Source: an uncultured Granulosicoccaceae bacterium
Lineage (GTDB): Bacteria; Pseudomonadota; Gammaproteobacteria; Granulosicoccales; Granulosicoccaceae
Length of the DNA stretch: 40,300 nucleotides
Assembly: GCA_938035525.1 (NCBI GenBank)
Contig: CALHOI010000027.1
Location: 1-40,300 of the forward strand
Direction of reading: 5' to 3'
In this document: one piece after another, positions 22,762-31,285 of the stretch
Layout of the letters: every line of letters starts with the position of its first letter
Position numbering within the stretch: position 1 is the first letter of the stretch
Program-made: the position numbers and the translations under genes
The notes under the pieces: generated by a model
Told to the model about the DNA's origin: nothing
The model's database searches: none
Seen by the model: the letters and a program-made list of their open reading frames with translations, nothing else

Positions 22762-24420
22762 TTACATATTTGGGTAGTTCGGGCCGCCGCCGCCCTCGGG
22801 AGTTACCCAGGTAATATTTTGGCTTGGGTCTTTAATATCGCAAGTTTTACAGTGAATGCAGTTCTGCGAATTAATTTTAAATGTAGGAATGTCGTTTTCG
22901 ACAATCACCTCATAGACGCCAACAGGGCAGTAGCGCTGCGCAGGCTCTGCAAATTTGGGTAGATTCTCTTTGATTGGCACACTGGCATCGGCCAGGGTTA
23001 AATGCACGGGCTGATTGTCCTCGTGATTGGTGTTAGACAAAAATACCGATGAGGGCTTATCAAAACTGAGTGTGCCATCAGGCTTTGGGTATTCTATAGG
23101 TGTGCAACTGTCGGCACGTTTTAAAGTTTCGTGATCTGGTATGTCGTCGCGGAAGTTAAACGGTAGCTTGCCACCGAAAATGCTTTGATCAACAAAGTTG
23201 TAAGCCGCGCCTATTGTCATACCAAATTTATGCATGGCAGGGCCAAAATTCTTAGATGAGTTTAGTTCGTCATAGATCCAGCTATTTTTAAAGTTGTCAC
23301 TGAATTTTTCTGCATCGATAGCACGATCATCACCTTTGGCCAATTCGGCTGCCAGTGTTTCGGCGGCAACCATGCCAGACTTCATGGCTGTGTGTGTGCC
23401 TTTGATCTTGGCAAAGTTTAGGGTGCCGGCATCGCAGCCGACAATCAGTGCGCCGGGCATGTGCATCCGGGGCAGGGAATTGAGCCCGCCTTTTGCGATT
23501 GCGCGAGCCCCATAGGCGACTCTTTTGCCACCTTCAAGTTGCTTTGCAATAAGCGGGTGATGTTTGAAGCGCTGAAATTCGTCGAATGTACTTAAGTGTG
23601 GGTTGCTGTAGTTAAGATCTATGATTAACCCTACCACCACTTGGTTGTCTTCAAGGTGATACAAAAATGAACCACCGGTGGTTTTTGTTTCGTTTAGAGG
23701 CCAACCGGTACCGTGCAACACCAAACCAGGCTTGTGCAATGCGGGGTCAACTTCCCAAAGTTCCTTTATGCCAATGCCGTAGTGCTGTGGTGAACAGCCT
23801 TCGTCCAGTTTAAACTTTTTAAGCAACTGTTTGCCAAGGTGGCCCCGGCATCCTTCGGCAAACACGGTGTATTTGGCGTGTAGTTCCATGCCCACTTCGT
23901 GGCTGTCTTTTGGATTGCCTTCAGCGTCCAGACCCATGTCACCAGTGGCCACACCCTTCACGCTGCCATCCTCGTTGTATAAAATTTCTGCGGCTGCAAA
24001 GCCTGGAAAAATCTCTACGCCGAGACTCTCAGCTTGTTCTCCCAGCCAGCGAGTCAGGTTACCCAGGCTTGCGATGTAGTTGTCATCGTTGTGCATGGTT
24101 TTAGGCGCCATCCAGTTAGGTACTTTAAATGCACCTTCTGGTTTGGTGAACAAGTAGATTTCATCTTTGGTGACTGGTGTTTTAAGCGGTGCGCCCATGT
24201 CTTTCCAGTCGGGAAACAATTCCTGAAGCGCGCGTGGCTCAATCACAGCACCAGAGAGAATATGCGCACCAACTTCGGAGCCTTTCTCCAGTACCACCAC
24301 GCTGATTTCTTGTTCTTTTTCCTGTGCTATTTGCATCAGTCGGCAGGCCGTGCTGAGCCCGGCAGGCCCTGCGCCAACAATAACAACATCGAACTCCATT
24401 GATTCGCGTTCAGTAGTCAT
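22762..24420 (-). CDS. Electron-transfer-flavoprotein:ubiquinone oxidoreductase
   Basis: A 552-aa membrane-associated FAD/4Fe-4S enzyme that passes electrons from ETF (acyl-CoA and amino-acid dehydrogenases) to ubiquinone. The FAD motif is DVVIVGAGPAGLSTACRL (residues 9-26). The quinone/FAD region includes GAHILSGAVIEPRAL and LPRMHMPGALIVGCDAG. The iron-sulfur domain has Cys498, Cys521, Cys524 and Cys527 in the order CPVGVYE ... NCIHCKTCDIKDP. C-terminal PEGGGGPNYPNM is the family end. Length matches the bacterial/mitochondrial ETF-QO. It follows the MBL nuclease gene by 19 bp. The ETF subunits themselves are not in the window. Confidence 0.96.
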   Translation of the reverse strand: MTTERESMEFDVVIVGAGPAGLSTACRLMQIAQEKEQEISVVVLEKGSEVGAHILSGAVIEPRALQELFPDWKDMGAPLKTPVTKDEIYLFTKPEGAFKVPNWMAPKTMHNDDNYIASLGNLTRWLGEQAESLGVEIFPGFAAAEILYNEDGSVKGVATGDMGLDAEGNPKDSHEVGMELHAKYTVFAEGCRGHLGKQLLKKFKLDEGCSPQHYGIGIKELWEVDPALHKPGLVLHGTGWPLNETKTTGGSFLYHLEDNQVVVGLIIDLNYSNPHLSTFDEFQRFKHHPLIAKQLEGGKRVAYGARAIAKGGLNSLPRMHMPGALIVGCDAGTLNFAKIKGTHTAMKSGMVAAETLAAELAKGDDRAIDAEKFSDNFKNSWIYDELNSSKNFGPAMHKFGMTIGAAYNFVDQSIFGGKLPFNFRDDIPDHETLKRADSCTPIEYPKPDGTLSFDKPSSVFLSNTNHEDNQPVHLTLADASVPIKENLPKFAEPAQRYCPVGVYEVIVENDIPTFKINSQNCIHCKTCDIKDPSQNITWVTPEGGGGPNYPNM

Positions 24421-24439
24421 AGTGTTTACCCAAGTGTTC

Positions 24440-25849
24440 TCATTTCAATTTATGTAAGGCTAACAGATTCATGGTTTTGCCTTTCTTGGCAGGTCTTGCC
24501 CATGCACCGTGTTCCTCATGCAATCGTTTAGCTAAGGTTTTTTGAGCGCGCTTTTCGCCGTGCACCAATAAAACAGGTGGATTGCCTTTAAAGCTTGCAT
24601 ACCAGTCCATCATACCTTGCTGATCAGCGTGTGCCGACAAACCACCGACAGTGTGTATCTGAGCTGCGACCTTAATTTTTTGGCCCCACAGTTTAATAAA
24701 TGGCTCGCCTTCAACCAGCTTGCGACCGGTAGACCCTGGCGATTGGTAGCCAGCAATAATAATGTGGGTTTCGGGTTTCCAGACATTGTGTTTCAGATGA
24801 TGCCGAATGCGGCCACCGGTGCACATACCGCTGCCTGCAATGACAATTGCGCCAGACTGAATTTTATTCACCGCCATGGATTCCTCTGGCGATTTACTGA
24901 ACGCCAGGTTTGGCATGTTTAACAGAGGCCCATGTTCTTCGTAGTAAGCCGCTGCTGTTTCGTCATAGAGTTTGGTGTGCTTTAAGTACACGTCACAGGC
25001 CTCAATGGCCATGGGACTATCAAGAAATATTTTCCAGCGCTTGAGGCCCCACTCATCAAAGTAGCGAGCAAACATATACAAAATCATTTGGCTTCGACCC
25101 ACAGAGAAAGCCGGAATTAATATATTGCCTTTGCTGTTTTTAACTGCCTCTGCAATGGCGCTGACTTCGTCGAATGTGTCTGACCAGTCGCGGTGCAAAC
25201 GGTTGCCGTAAGTACTTTCCATCAGAACCAGATCGGCGTGTTCCAAATGCGTGAAGTCTCGCAGGATGGGCGCGCCGCGGTGGCCCAGATCACCACTAAA
25301 AACAACCGTTCGGGTTTCATCACCTTCGGTGAGTGTTAGCTCGACCATCGCCGAGCCAAGAATATGTCCGGCATCGTATAGCTTTATGCTAACTCCATCG
25401 GTGATTTTCTGTTCTTGTTCGTATCGAACTGTTTTGAATCTTTTTAATGTTTGCTCGACGTCTTGTCTGGAGTACAAAGGTTCAAGAAGCGGTTTGCCTT
25501 TTCGTGCGCGAATTTTGTTTTTGAAAATCACGTCGCGTTCGTTCAGGCTTGCTGAGTCTTTAAGCAGCACGTTGCACAAATCTGCACTGGCTTCGTGGGT
25601 ATAAATGGGGCCTTTGAAACCAAGCCGCACCAGCATGGGCAAGCGGCCACTGTGGTCAATATGTGCGTGGCTCAATACCACCGCATCAACTGTTGCGGGG
25701 TCGAACGGGAATCCGTCATGGTTGCGCAACTCGTCTTTAGAGCGCCCTTGAATCAGTCCGCAGTCGAGCAGGACTTTGCGATCACCAATTTCAAGCAAGT
25801 GGCAGGATCCGGTAACTTCCTCGGCTGCGCCGTAGCTGGTCAATTTCAT
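24440..25849 (-). CDS. MBL-fold / beta-CASP RNA-processing exonuclease-like protein
   Basis: A 469-aa CPSF73/RNase-J-related protein of the YsH1/MBL-beta-CASP type. The metallo-beta-lactamase core has LSHAHIDHSG with His61, His63, Asp65 and His66, plus the metal ligands in DAGHILGSA and FSGDLGHRG. The beta-CASP part has LVLMESTYGNRLH, ILIPAFSVGRSQMILYMF, SGMCTGGRIRHHLKHN and the C-terminal HTVGGLSAHADQQGMMDW (RMMBL). It probably cleaves RNA, but the target is unknown. It heads a likely operon with ETF-QO, an odd pairing. A divergent region of 208 bp separates it from rlmL. Confidence 0.92.
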   Translation of the reverse strand: MKLTSYGAAEEVTGSCHLLEIGDRKVLLDCGLIQGRSKDELRNHDGFPFDPATVDAVVLSHAHIDHSGRLPMLVRLGFKGPIYTHEASADLCNVLLKDSASLNERDVIFKNKIRARKGKPLLEPLYSRQDVEQTLKRFKTVRYEQEQKITDGVSIKLYDAGHILGSAMVELTLTEGDETRTVVFSGDLGHRGAPILRDFTHLEHADLVLMESTYGNRLHRDWSDTFDEVSAIAEAVKNSKGNILIPAFSVGRSQMILYMFARYFDEWGLKRWKIFLDSPMAIEACDVYLKHTKLYDETAAAYYEEHGPLLNMPNLAFSKSPEESMAVNKIQSGAIVIAGSGMCTGGRIRHHLKHNVWKPETHIIIAGYQSPGSTGRKLVEGEPFIKLWGQKIKVAAQIHTVGGLSAHADQQGMMDWYASFKGNPPVLLVHGEKRAQKTLAKRLHEEHGAWARPAKKGKTMNLLALHKLK

Positions 25850-26057
25850 GGCGTTATTTGTTGGTCTCGGTCGGTTAGGGTAAACGGATGATGTTGGGCG
25901 TTAAAGTGCTAAATTTAGAGGAATACTGCAGAGAGCGTGCCCTGCGGATGACACAGTATGTTCGCGCGGACACATCCTCGGGTTAAAATACACGACGTAA
26001 CCCCATTATAGCCCGCCAGAACCGCATTTTTGTCTGGCCAACGCCACCAATTGCCTG
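25850..26057. promoter_or_regulatory. Divergent promoter region of the MBL nuclease and rlmL genes
   Basis: It contains TAAAAT at 25984-25989, a -10-like box oriented toward rlmL, without a good -35 partner. No other conserved element stands out. Confidence 0.3.
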
Positions 26058-28370
26058 ATGCTGCCCGATAAATCACTGTACGCCACTTGCGCCTCTGGGT
26101 TGCAAGATTTGCTCGCCGCAGAGCTGCAGAATATGGGAGCCAGCGCCGTTTCCACTGCCGGAGCCGGGGTTCGCTTTGAAGGCAGTCTGGAGGTTGCCTA
26201 CCGGTCCGTTCTTTGGTCACGGGTGGCAAACCGGGTGCTGTTGCCAATCCATGCCGGAGCAGCCGATTCTCCCGAAACGCTGTACACGCTGATTCAGCAA
26301 GTTGACTGGTCAGAGCATATGGCCTTGCACGGTACGCTGGCGGTGGATTTCTTTACCGCCAATTCCAACATCACGCATTCCCAGTACGGCGCATTAAAAG
26401 TTAAAGATGCCATTGTTGATCAGTTTCGGGAAAAAACCGGAGAGCGCCCTAACGTCGAGCGCGAAACACCCGATTTACGTGTCAACGTGTATTTGTTTCG
26501 CAACAAAGCGCGTATTGCAATCGATTTGTCAGGCAGCAGCTTGCACCGACGAGGTTATCGTGAGCAGGCAGGGCCTGCACCGGTTAAAGAGAATTTGGCT
26601 GCCAGTTTGTTGTTAGCGTGTGACTGGCCCGCCAGAGCTGCGCGCGGCGAACCACTGATTGACCCGCTTTGTGGTTCGGGCACCTTAGCCATAGAGGCCG
26701 CCATGATGGCGTGCAATATTGCACCAGGACTTAAGCGTCGTCATTTTGGTTTTACTGGCTGGTTGGGTCACGATGAAACTATATGGACACGTGTTTATAA
26801 CGATGCGCAGCAATCGGTGCAGGAGTCACCGTGCTTGATTCGTGGCGCTGATAAAGATGCCAGTGCTATTCGCCTTGCCAAAGACAATGCGCAACTTGCT
26901 GGTGTCGAGCATTGCATTGAGTTCACCTGCGAAAACGTATTAACGCAATCCTTAACTATACCCATGCAAGCTGGGTTGGTTTTAAGCAACCCACCTTATG
27001 GTGAACGCCTGGAAACCGATTCAAGCTTTTATCAGCAGTTGGGAAGCGCGCTAAGTGCAGGGTATGGAGGCTGGCACTGTGCGCTGTTCACGGCCATCGA
27101 TGCACCGGTTAAGCATTTACGCTTGCCGATAAAGCCAACACTACCGGCGCGCAATGGCAGTATTGAATGTGCCTTGTTTCAGGGCATTATTCCAGGCCTT
27201 GTCGCCCGCTCTACAACAGAACCGGATACGACTTCTCTATGGAAGAACGCGGTGGATAATCGTGCCGCAGCGCCCGCCGCCGAAGAGCACAATACATCAC
27301 GTGTTAGCGATACTCACGCTGATGCAGCGCCGAGCTTGGCGGTTGATATCGAGCCCTTTTCCAATCGGCTTAAAAAGAACCTCAAAAAGCTCAAGTCGTG
27401 GGTAACCCGCGAACACATTAACGCGTGGCGGGCTTACGATGCCGATCTGCCTGAATTTTCTGTGGCCATCGATGTCTACGATTGTGAGACCAGTAAAGGC
27501 GTTAACAGGCATGTTGTGGTTCAGGAATATCAAGCGCCAGCTACGGTGAATTCCGCAATGGCTACCGCTCGATTAAAGGCTGTGCTGGCCACTGTCCCTG
27601 ATGCCTTATCGGTGAGCGCTGATCAGGTTTATTTAAAAGTGCGTGAAAAGCAATCGGGCTTGGCCCAATACGAAAAACAATCGGCCAGCAATGTCACGGG
27701 TGTGGTGCGTGAGCACGGGTATCTTGTTGAATGTAACTTCACGGATTATCTGGATACGGGTTTGTTTCTGGACCATCGCAAAGTGCGCCAATATATTCGT
27801 GCGCAAGCTCAGGGTAAACGTTTCCTGAATTTGTTTTCGTATACTGGCAGTGCCACCATAGCGGCTGCCAGTGGCGGGGCGTCGCACAGTGTTTCGGTCG
27901 ATTTGTCCAACCGCTATTCACAATGGCTAACCCGTAACCTGCGACACAATCGATTGGATGAGTCAAAACATGAAGTTGTGCGGGGCGATGTGGGGCAATG
28001 GCTGGATAACTACAATGGCGAACCGTTCGACTTAATTTTGCTCGATCCGCCAACATTTTCCAACTCTACTGGTATTGATGCAGACTGGAACATCCAGCGT
28101 GACCATGTCGCGTGCATCAAAAAATGCATGGATATGTTGTCGGCTGGGGGTACATTGATTTTCTCAAACAATTACCGGCGCTTTAAACTCGACACTTCTC
28201 TAGGGGACGTGCAAATTGAGAAAAAAGGTGCCAAGCCAAATGCTCACGAGAGTAAAGTAGTTGCTGATGCATCGCACTACACCATAATAGAAAAAACACG
28301 CTGGTCTATCGACCAGGATTTTCAACGCAATGCCCGCATTCATCAATGCTGGTTTTTTAGTCATCCATAG
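26058..28370 (+). CDS. rlmL: Bifunctional 23S rRNA methyltransferase RlmK/RlmL
   Basis: A 770-aa fusion that makes m2G2445 (RlmL, N-terminal) and m7G2069 (RlmK, C-terminal) in 23S rRNA; E. coli RlmKL is 702 aa. The THUMP region (residues about 5-160) is followed by the first methyltransferase with PLCGSGTLAIEAAM and NPPYGERLE (about residues 313-321). The second has FLNLFSYTGSATIAAASGG and LDPPTFSNS (about residues 660-668). The extra length is mainly an Ala/Glu/Asp-rich linker at about residues 380-430. The short linker of E. coli suggests this insert is a lineage-specific spacer. sohB starts 10 bp after it. Confidence 0.96.
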   Translation: MLPDKSLYATCASGLQDLLAAELQNMGASAVSTAGAGVRFEGSLEVAYRSVLWSRVANRVLLPIHAGAADSPETLYTLIQQVDWSEHMALHGTLAVDFFTANSNITHSQYGALKVKDAIVDQFREKTGERPNVERETPDLRVNVYLFRNKARIAIDLSGSSLHRRGYREQAGPAPVKENLAASLLLACDWPARAARGEPLIDPLCGSGTLAIEAAMMACNIAPGLKRRHFGFTGWLGHDETIWTRVYNDAQQSVQESPCLIRGADKDASAIRLAKDNAQLAGVEHCIEFTCENVLTQSLTIPMQAGLVLSNPPYGERLETDSSFYQQLGSALSAGYGGWHCALFTAIDAPVKHLRLPIKPTLPARNGSIECALFQGIIPGLVARSTTEPDTTSLWKNAVDNRAAAPAAEEHNTSRVSDTHADAAPSLAVDIEPFSNRLKKNLKKLKSWVTREHINAWRAYDADLPEFSVAIDVYDCETSKGVNRHVVVQEYQAPATVNSAMATARLKAVLATVPDALSVSADQVYLKVREKQSGLAQYEKQSASNVTGVVREHGYLVECNFTDYLDTGLFLDHRKVRQYIRAQAQGKRFLNLFSYTGSATIAAASGGASHSVSVDLSNRYSQWLTRNLRHNRLDESKHEVVRGDVGQWLDNYNGEPFDLILLDPPTFSNSTGIDADWNIQRDHVACIKKCMDMLSAGGTLIFSNNYRRFKLDTSLGDVQIEKKGAKPNAHESKVVADASHYTIIEKTRWSIDQDFQRNARIHQCWFFSHP

Positions 28371-28379
28371 GAGCACTCG

Positions 28380-29474
28380 GTGGGCGAATTTTTTGCAAGC
28401 TACGGACTTTTTCTACTTAAAGTCATCACTTTTGTTATTGCGATTCTTATCGTGATCTTCGCCATTGTCATAGCGAGTTCGCGTGGAAAAAAATCCAGCT
28501 CCAGTGGACGCATTGAGGTCACTAATTTAAACGAGCAGTACGAAGACATGCAGGAGGCCTTGTCATTGTCACTGCTTGATGATGAAGCCCATAAGATGGC
28601 GCTCAAAGACAAAAAGAGCGAAGAAAAGGCTGAACGCAAGGCTCAGAAAGCGGCAGCCAAAAAAGCTAAAAAGCAACGTGGTGATGGTGAGACTGTTGTG
28701 ACTGAACCCACCAAGCAACGCGTTTACGTGATGGACTTCGATGGTGACATTCGGGCCAGCGATGTCGAGAACATGCGCCGAGAAATTTCTGCCATTTTAA
28801 CCAGCGCCACCGAAGATGACGAAGTCGTGCTTCGCCTGGAAAGCGGGGGCGGTATGGTGACATCGTATGGTCTGGCTGCATCGCAGCTTGATCGCATCAA
28901 AGACAAGAAAATTCCGTTAACTATTTGCGTTGATAAAGTCGCGGCCAGTGGTGGTTATATGATGGCTTGTGTCGCTGATAAATTAATTGCTGCACCGTTT
29001 GCTGTGCTCGGCTCTATTGGTGTTGTGGCACAAATCCCCAATTTCCATCGATTGCTGAAGAAGTTTGATATTGACTTCGAAATGCTGACCGCCGGCAAAT
29101 ACAAACGCACCTTAACCATGTTTGGCGAAAACACCGATGAAGGGCGCGAAAAATTCATAGAAGACATCGAACGCATTCATCAACAGTTTAAAAATTACGT
29201 TGATACCCGACGTCCATCACTGGATATAGAGAAGGTGGCTACCGGTGAAATCTGGTCTGGTCAGGATGTACTGGACTACTCGTTGGCGGACGAACTGTCC
29301 ACAAGCGATGCCTACATCATGAAGCGCTGCGATGACGCTGAAGTTATTCATGTTAAGTACAAGAAAAAGAAGCCAATATCTGAACGCTTTTCAATTGGCA
29401 TACAAAATACGGCTGATGGCTTGTTAATGCGTTGGGTTGATAGAGCGTTTAAAGCCCGGTTTAACATAGGGTAA
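28380..29474 (+). CDS. sohB: Inner-membrane serine protease SohB (peptidase S49)
   Basis: A 364-aa protein. The start is GTG at 28380 with AGGAG 6 nt before it. Residues 10-33 are one membrane span (FLLKVITFVIAILIVIFAIVIA), followed by a K/A-rich charged linker to about 105. The S49 domain begins at RVYVMDFDGDI. The nucleophile is Ser190 in AASGGYMMA, and Lys242 in AGKYKRTL matches the partner Lys of the SppA/SohB dyad. Length and the GSIGVVAQIPNFHRLL phrase match SohB. It digests signal-peptide or membrane fragments (SppA-like role). It is in the rlmL operon and overlaps the next gene by 1 bp. Confidence 0.95.
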   Translation: MGEFFASYGLFLLKVITFVIAILIVIFAIVIASSRGKKSSSSGRIEVTNLNEQYEDMQEALSLSLLDDEAHKMALKDKKSEEKAERKAQKAAAKKAKKQRGDGETVVTEPTKQRVYVMDFDGDIRASDVENMRREISAILTSATEDDEVVLRLESGGGMVTSYGLAASQLDRIKDKKIPLTICVDKVAASGGYMMACVADKLIAAPFAVLGSIGVVAQIPNFHRLLKKFDIDFEMLTAGKYKRTLTMFGENTDEGREKFIEDIERIHQQFKNYVDTRRPSLDIEKVATGEIWSGQDVLDYSLADELSTSDAYIMKRCDDAEVIHVKYKKKKPISERFSIGIQNTADGLLMRWVDRAFKARFNIG

Positions 29475-30166
29475 TGCCCGATCTTCAAACCTTGGCGCTG
29501 TTTAGCATGGCAGCACTTGTGCTAACCATGTCGCCTGGGCCAGACATGTTGTTGATTGCGTCGCGCACCGTTGCACAAGGTCGAGCAGCGGGCTTTGCAA
29601 CCTGGGCGGGGATTGCTGCTGGAACTTATTGTCACGGTATCGCCGCGGCCCTGGGTTTGTCTCAGTTATTTCTGGCGGTGCCAGCGGCTTACGATATTGT
29701 GCGCTATCTGGGCGCGGCGTATCTACTTTATCTGGCGTGGAGTACGTTTGTTTCTGCTAAGTCTGAACACAATCAAAGTGCTGATAAAAATACCGATATT
29801 GATACGCTCGTAACCCAAGAGAGCATCAATCCAGGAAGTAAAATCAAGCGTAAGCAAAGTATCCTGCGCATGTTTAATCAGGGGTTGCTGACAAACCTGT
29901 TGAATCCGAAAATGATTCTTTTTGTGCTCGCGCTTGTACCGCAATTTGTGGTTGTGGAGGCAGGCTCAGTTGCAGTGCAGATATTGGTGTTCGTGACCAT
30001 AATCAATGTGCTTGGATTACTGGTCAATGGCAGCGTTATCTACATGGCAGCCGGTGTCACGGGTTGGCTTGGCAAAGGTTCTAAGGTACAAAGATGGTCA
30101 GGCTACTTTTTAAGCTCGGTGTTTGCAGCGTTAGCATTGAGGCTGATGTTTGATGATCGAACCTGA
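29474..30166 (+). CDS. LysE/RhtB-family amino-acid exporter
   Basis: A 230-aa membrane protein with about six spans. The family signature is MSPGPDMLLIASRTVAQGRAAG (about residues 20-41) with P-G-P-D/N in the first helix. A second-half motif, FNQGLLTNLLNPKMILFVLALVPQF (about 134-158), includes NPK-F-L. These are the RhtB/LeuE-type exporter motifs. A polar loop of about 40 residues rich in Ser/Asp/Asn sits between the halves. The ATG overlaps the sohB stop (TAATG), so it is translationally coupled. The exported compound (homoserine, leucine or other amino acid) is unknown. Confidence 0.9.
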   Translation: MPDLQTLALFSMAALVLTMSPGPDMLLIASRTVAQGRAAGFATWAGIAAGTYCHGIAAALGLSQLFLAVPAAYDIVRYLGAAYLLYLAWSTFVSAKSEHNQSADKNTDIDTLVTQESINPGSKIKRKQSILRMFNQGLLTNLLNPKMILFVLALVPQFVVVEAGSVAVQILVFVTIINVLGLLVNGSVIYMAAGVTGWLGKGSKVQRWSGYFLSSVFAALALRLMFDDRT

Positions 30167-30243
30167 ATTGAATCTAGGTGGTAGACTCCAGTTTGTAGAC
30201 AGGTTTTCCCAACGTTTTTAGTGCTTGCAGGTTAGGGGTGGTT

Positions 30244-31260
30244 ATGAGTGAATTGAGTCAGTCCACAGCACCAGAGAAAAAGCCAACCAAAGCCCGAACC
30301 ACCTGGCATTACACTCCTTCTTTGCCAGTTGCCGTATCGCCGTATTTTCGCTGGCCGCCAGATATTCGCAGTGTTCTCAATTGGATGATCAGCGGATGGT
30401 TTCCCGTGTCCGAACGTCTCATCATTTTGGTGTTGGCTGTCGTGGCTACCACCTTGTTTCACCCAACGCTGGAAAGCACCAGTGACATTGCACCTGCTTG
30501 GATTGCTCAGCTGTTTTTCAAAAACTTGTTTTTAATGTGCCTTGTTGCGGGTGGTTTGCACTGGTATTTCTACATTGCGCGTAAACAAGGCGATGAGCGC
30601 CGTTACGATCAGCGGCCGTTTGCCACTTCAAGCAAGGTATTCACCTTTGGCTCTCAAGTGCGTGACAACCTATTTTGGACACTAACCAGTGGCGTCATTG
30701 TGTGGACGGGTTATGAGGCGTTAATGATGTGGGCTTTAGCCAACGGCTACGCGCCAGCGTTAAGTATGCCGGAGCAGTGGTTTTGGCTTGCCGTACTGAT
30801 ATTTCTGTTACCCATGTGGGAAACAACGCACTTTTTCCTGATTCATCGTTTAATTCATACCACAGAGCTTTATAAACGTGTGCACGCATTGCACCACCGA
30901 AATACCAATGTGGGGCCTTGGTCGGGTTTGTCCATGCACCCCGTCGAGCACCTTATTTATTTGAGTACGGTGCTAATTCATTTTATTATTCCATCAACAC
31001 CTTTATTAATCGCATTTCATCTAATGTACTTCACCTTATCGGCTGCAACCACGCACACCGGCTTTGAAGGCATCGTGGTGAAGGGCAAGCTATTGCTACC
31101 TCTGGGCACGTTCCATCATCAGCTTCATCATCGTTACTTTGATTGTAATTATGGTGGACTGGAAATACCCTGGGATGACTGGACAGGCAGCTATCATGAC
31201 GGTACAGCTGAATCGCATCAGGCGTTTTTAGCCAGGCGTAAGGGCAAGGTGAAGGCTTAG
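30244..31260 (+). CDS. Sterol-desaturase / fatty-acid-hydroxylase family membrane protein
   Basis: A 338-aa integral membrane di-iron enzyme-like protein. The three His clusters are readable: HRLIH (HxxxH), HALHHRN (HxxHH), and FHHQLHHRYFDCNYG (HxxHH) at about residue 295. Several hydrophobic spans precede and surround them. The family hydroxylates or desaturates lipids or sterols using O2; the substrate is unknown. The ATG at 30244 is chosen because AGGGG lies 5 nt upstream; an in-frame GTG at 30238 overlaps that site and is unlikely. It is convergent with the acyl-CoA synthetase gene, 21 bp away. Confidence 0.9.
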   Translation: MSELSQSTAPEKKPTKARTTWHYTPSLPVAVSPYFRWPPDIRSVLNWMISGWFPVSERLIILVLAVVATTLFHPTLESTSDIAPAWIAQLFFKNLFLMCLVAGGLHWYFYIARKQGDERRYDQRPFATSSKVFTFGSQVRDNLFWTLTSGVIVWTGYEALMMWALANGYAPALSMPEQWFWLAVLIFLLPMWETTHFFLIHRLIHTTELYKRVHALHHRNTNVGPWSGLSMHPVEHLIYLSTVLIHFIIPSTPLLIAFHLMYFTLSAATTHTGFEGIVVKGKLLLPLGTFHHQLHHRYFDCNYGGLEIPWDDWTGSYHDGTAESHQAFLARRKGKVKA

Positions 31261-31285
31261 TGGTTTGCTTCACTGATACCACTAA
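31257..31285. terminator. Hairpin spanning two convergent stop codons
   Basis: TTAGTGGT (31257-31264) pairs with ACCACTAA (31278-31285) around a 13-nt loop. The stem includes the stop codons of both the desaturase-family gene and the acyl-CoA synthetase gene. It may serve as a bidirectional terminator, but T-runs are absent. Confidence 0.4.
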
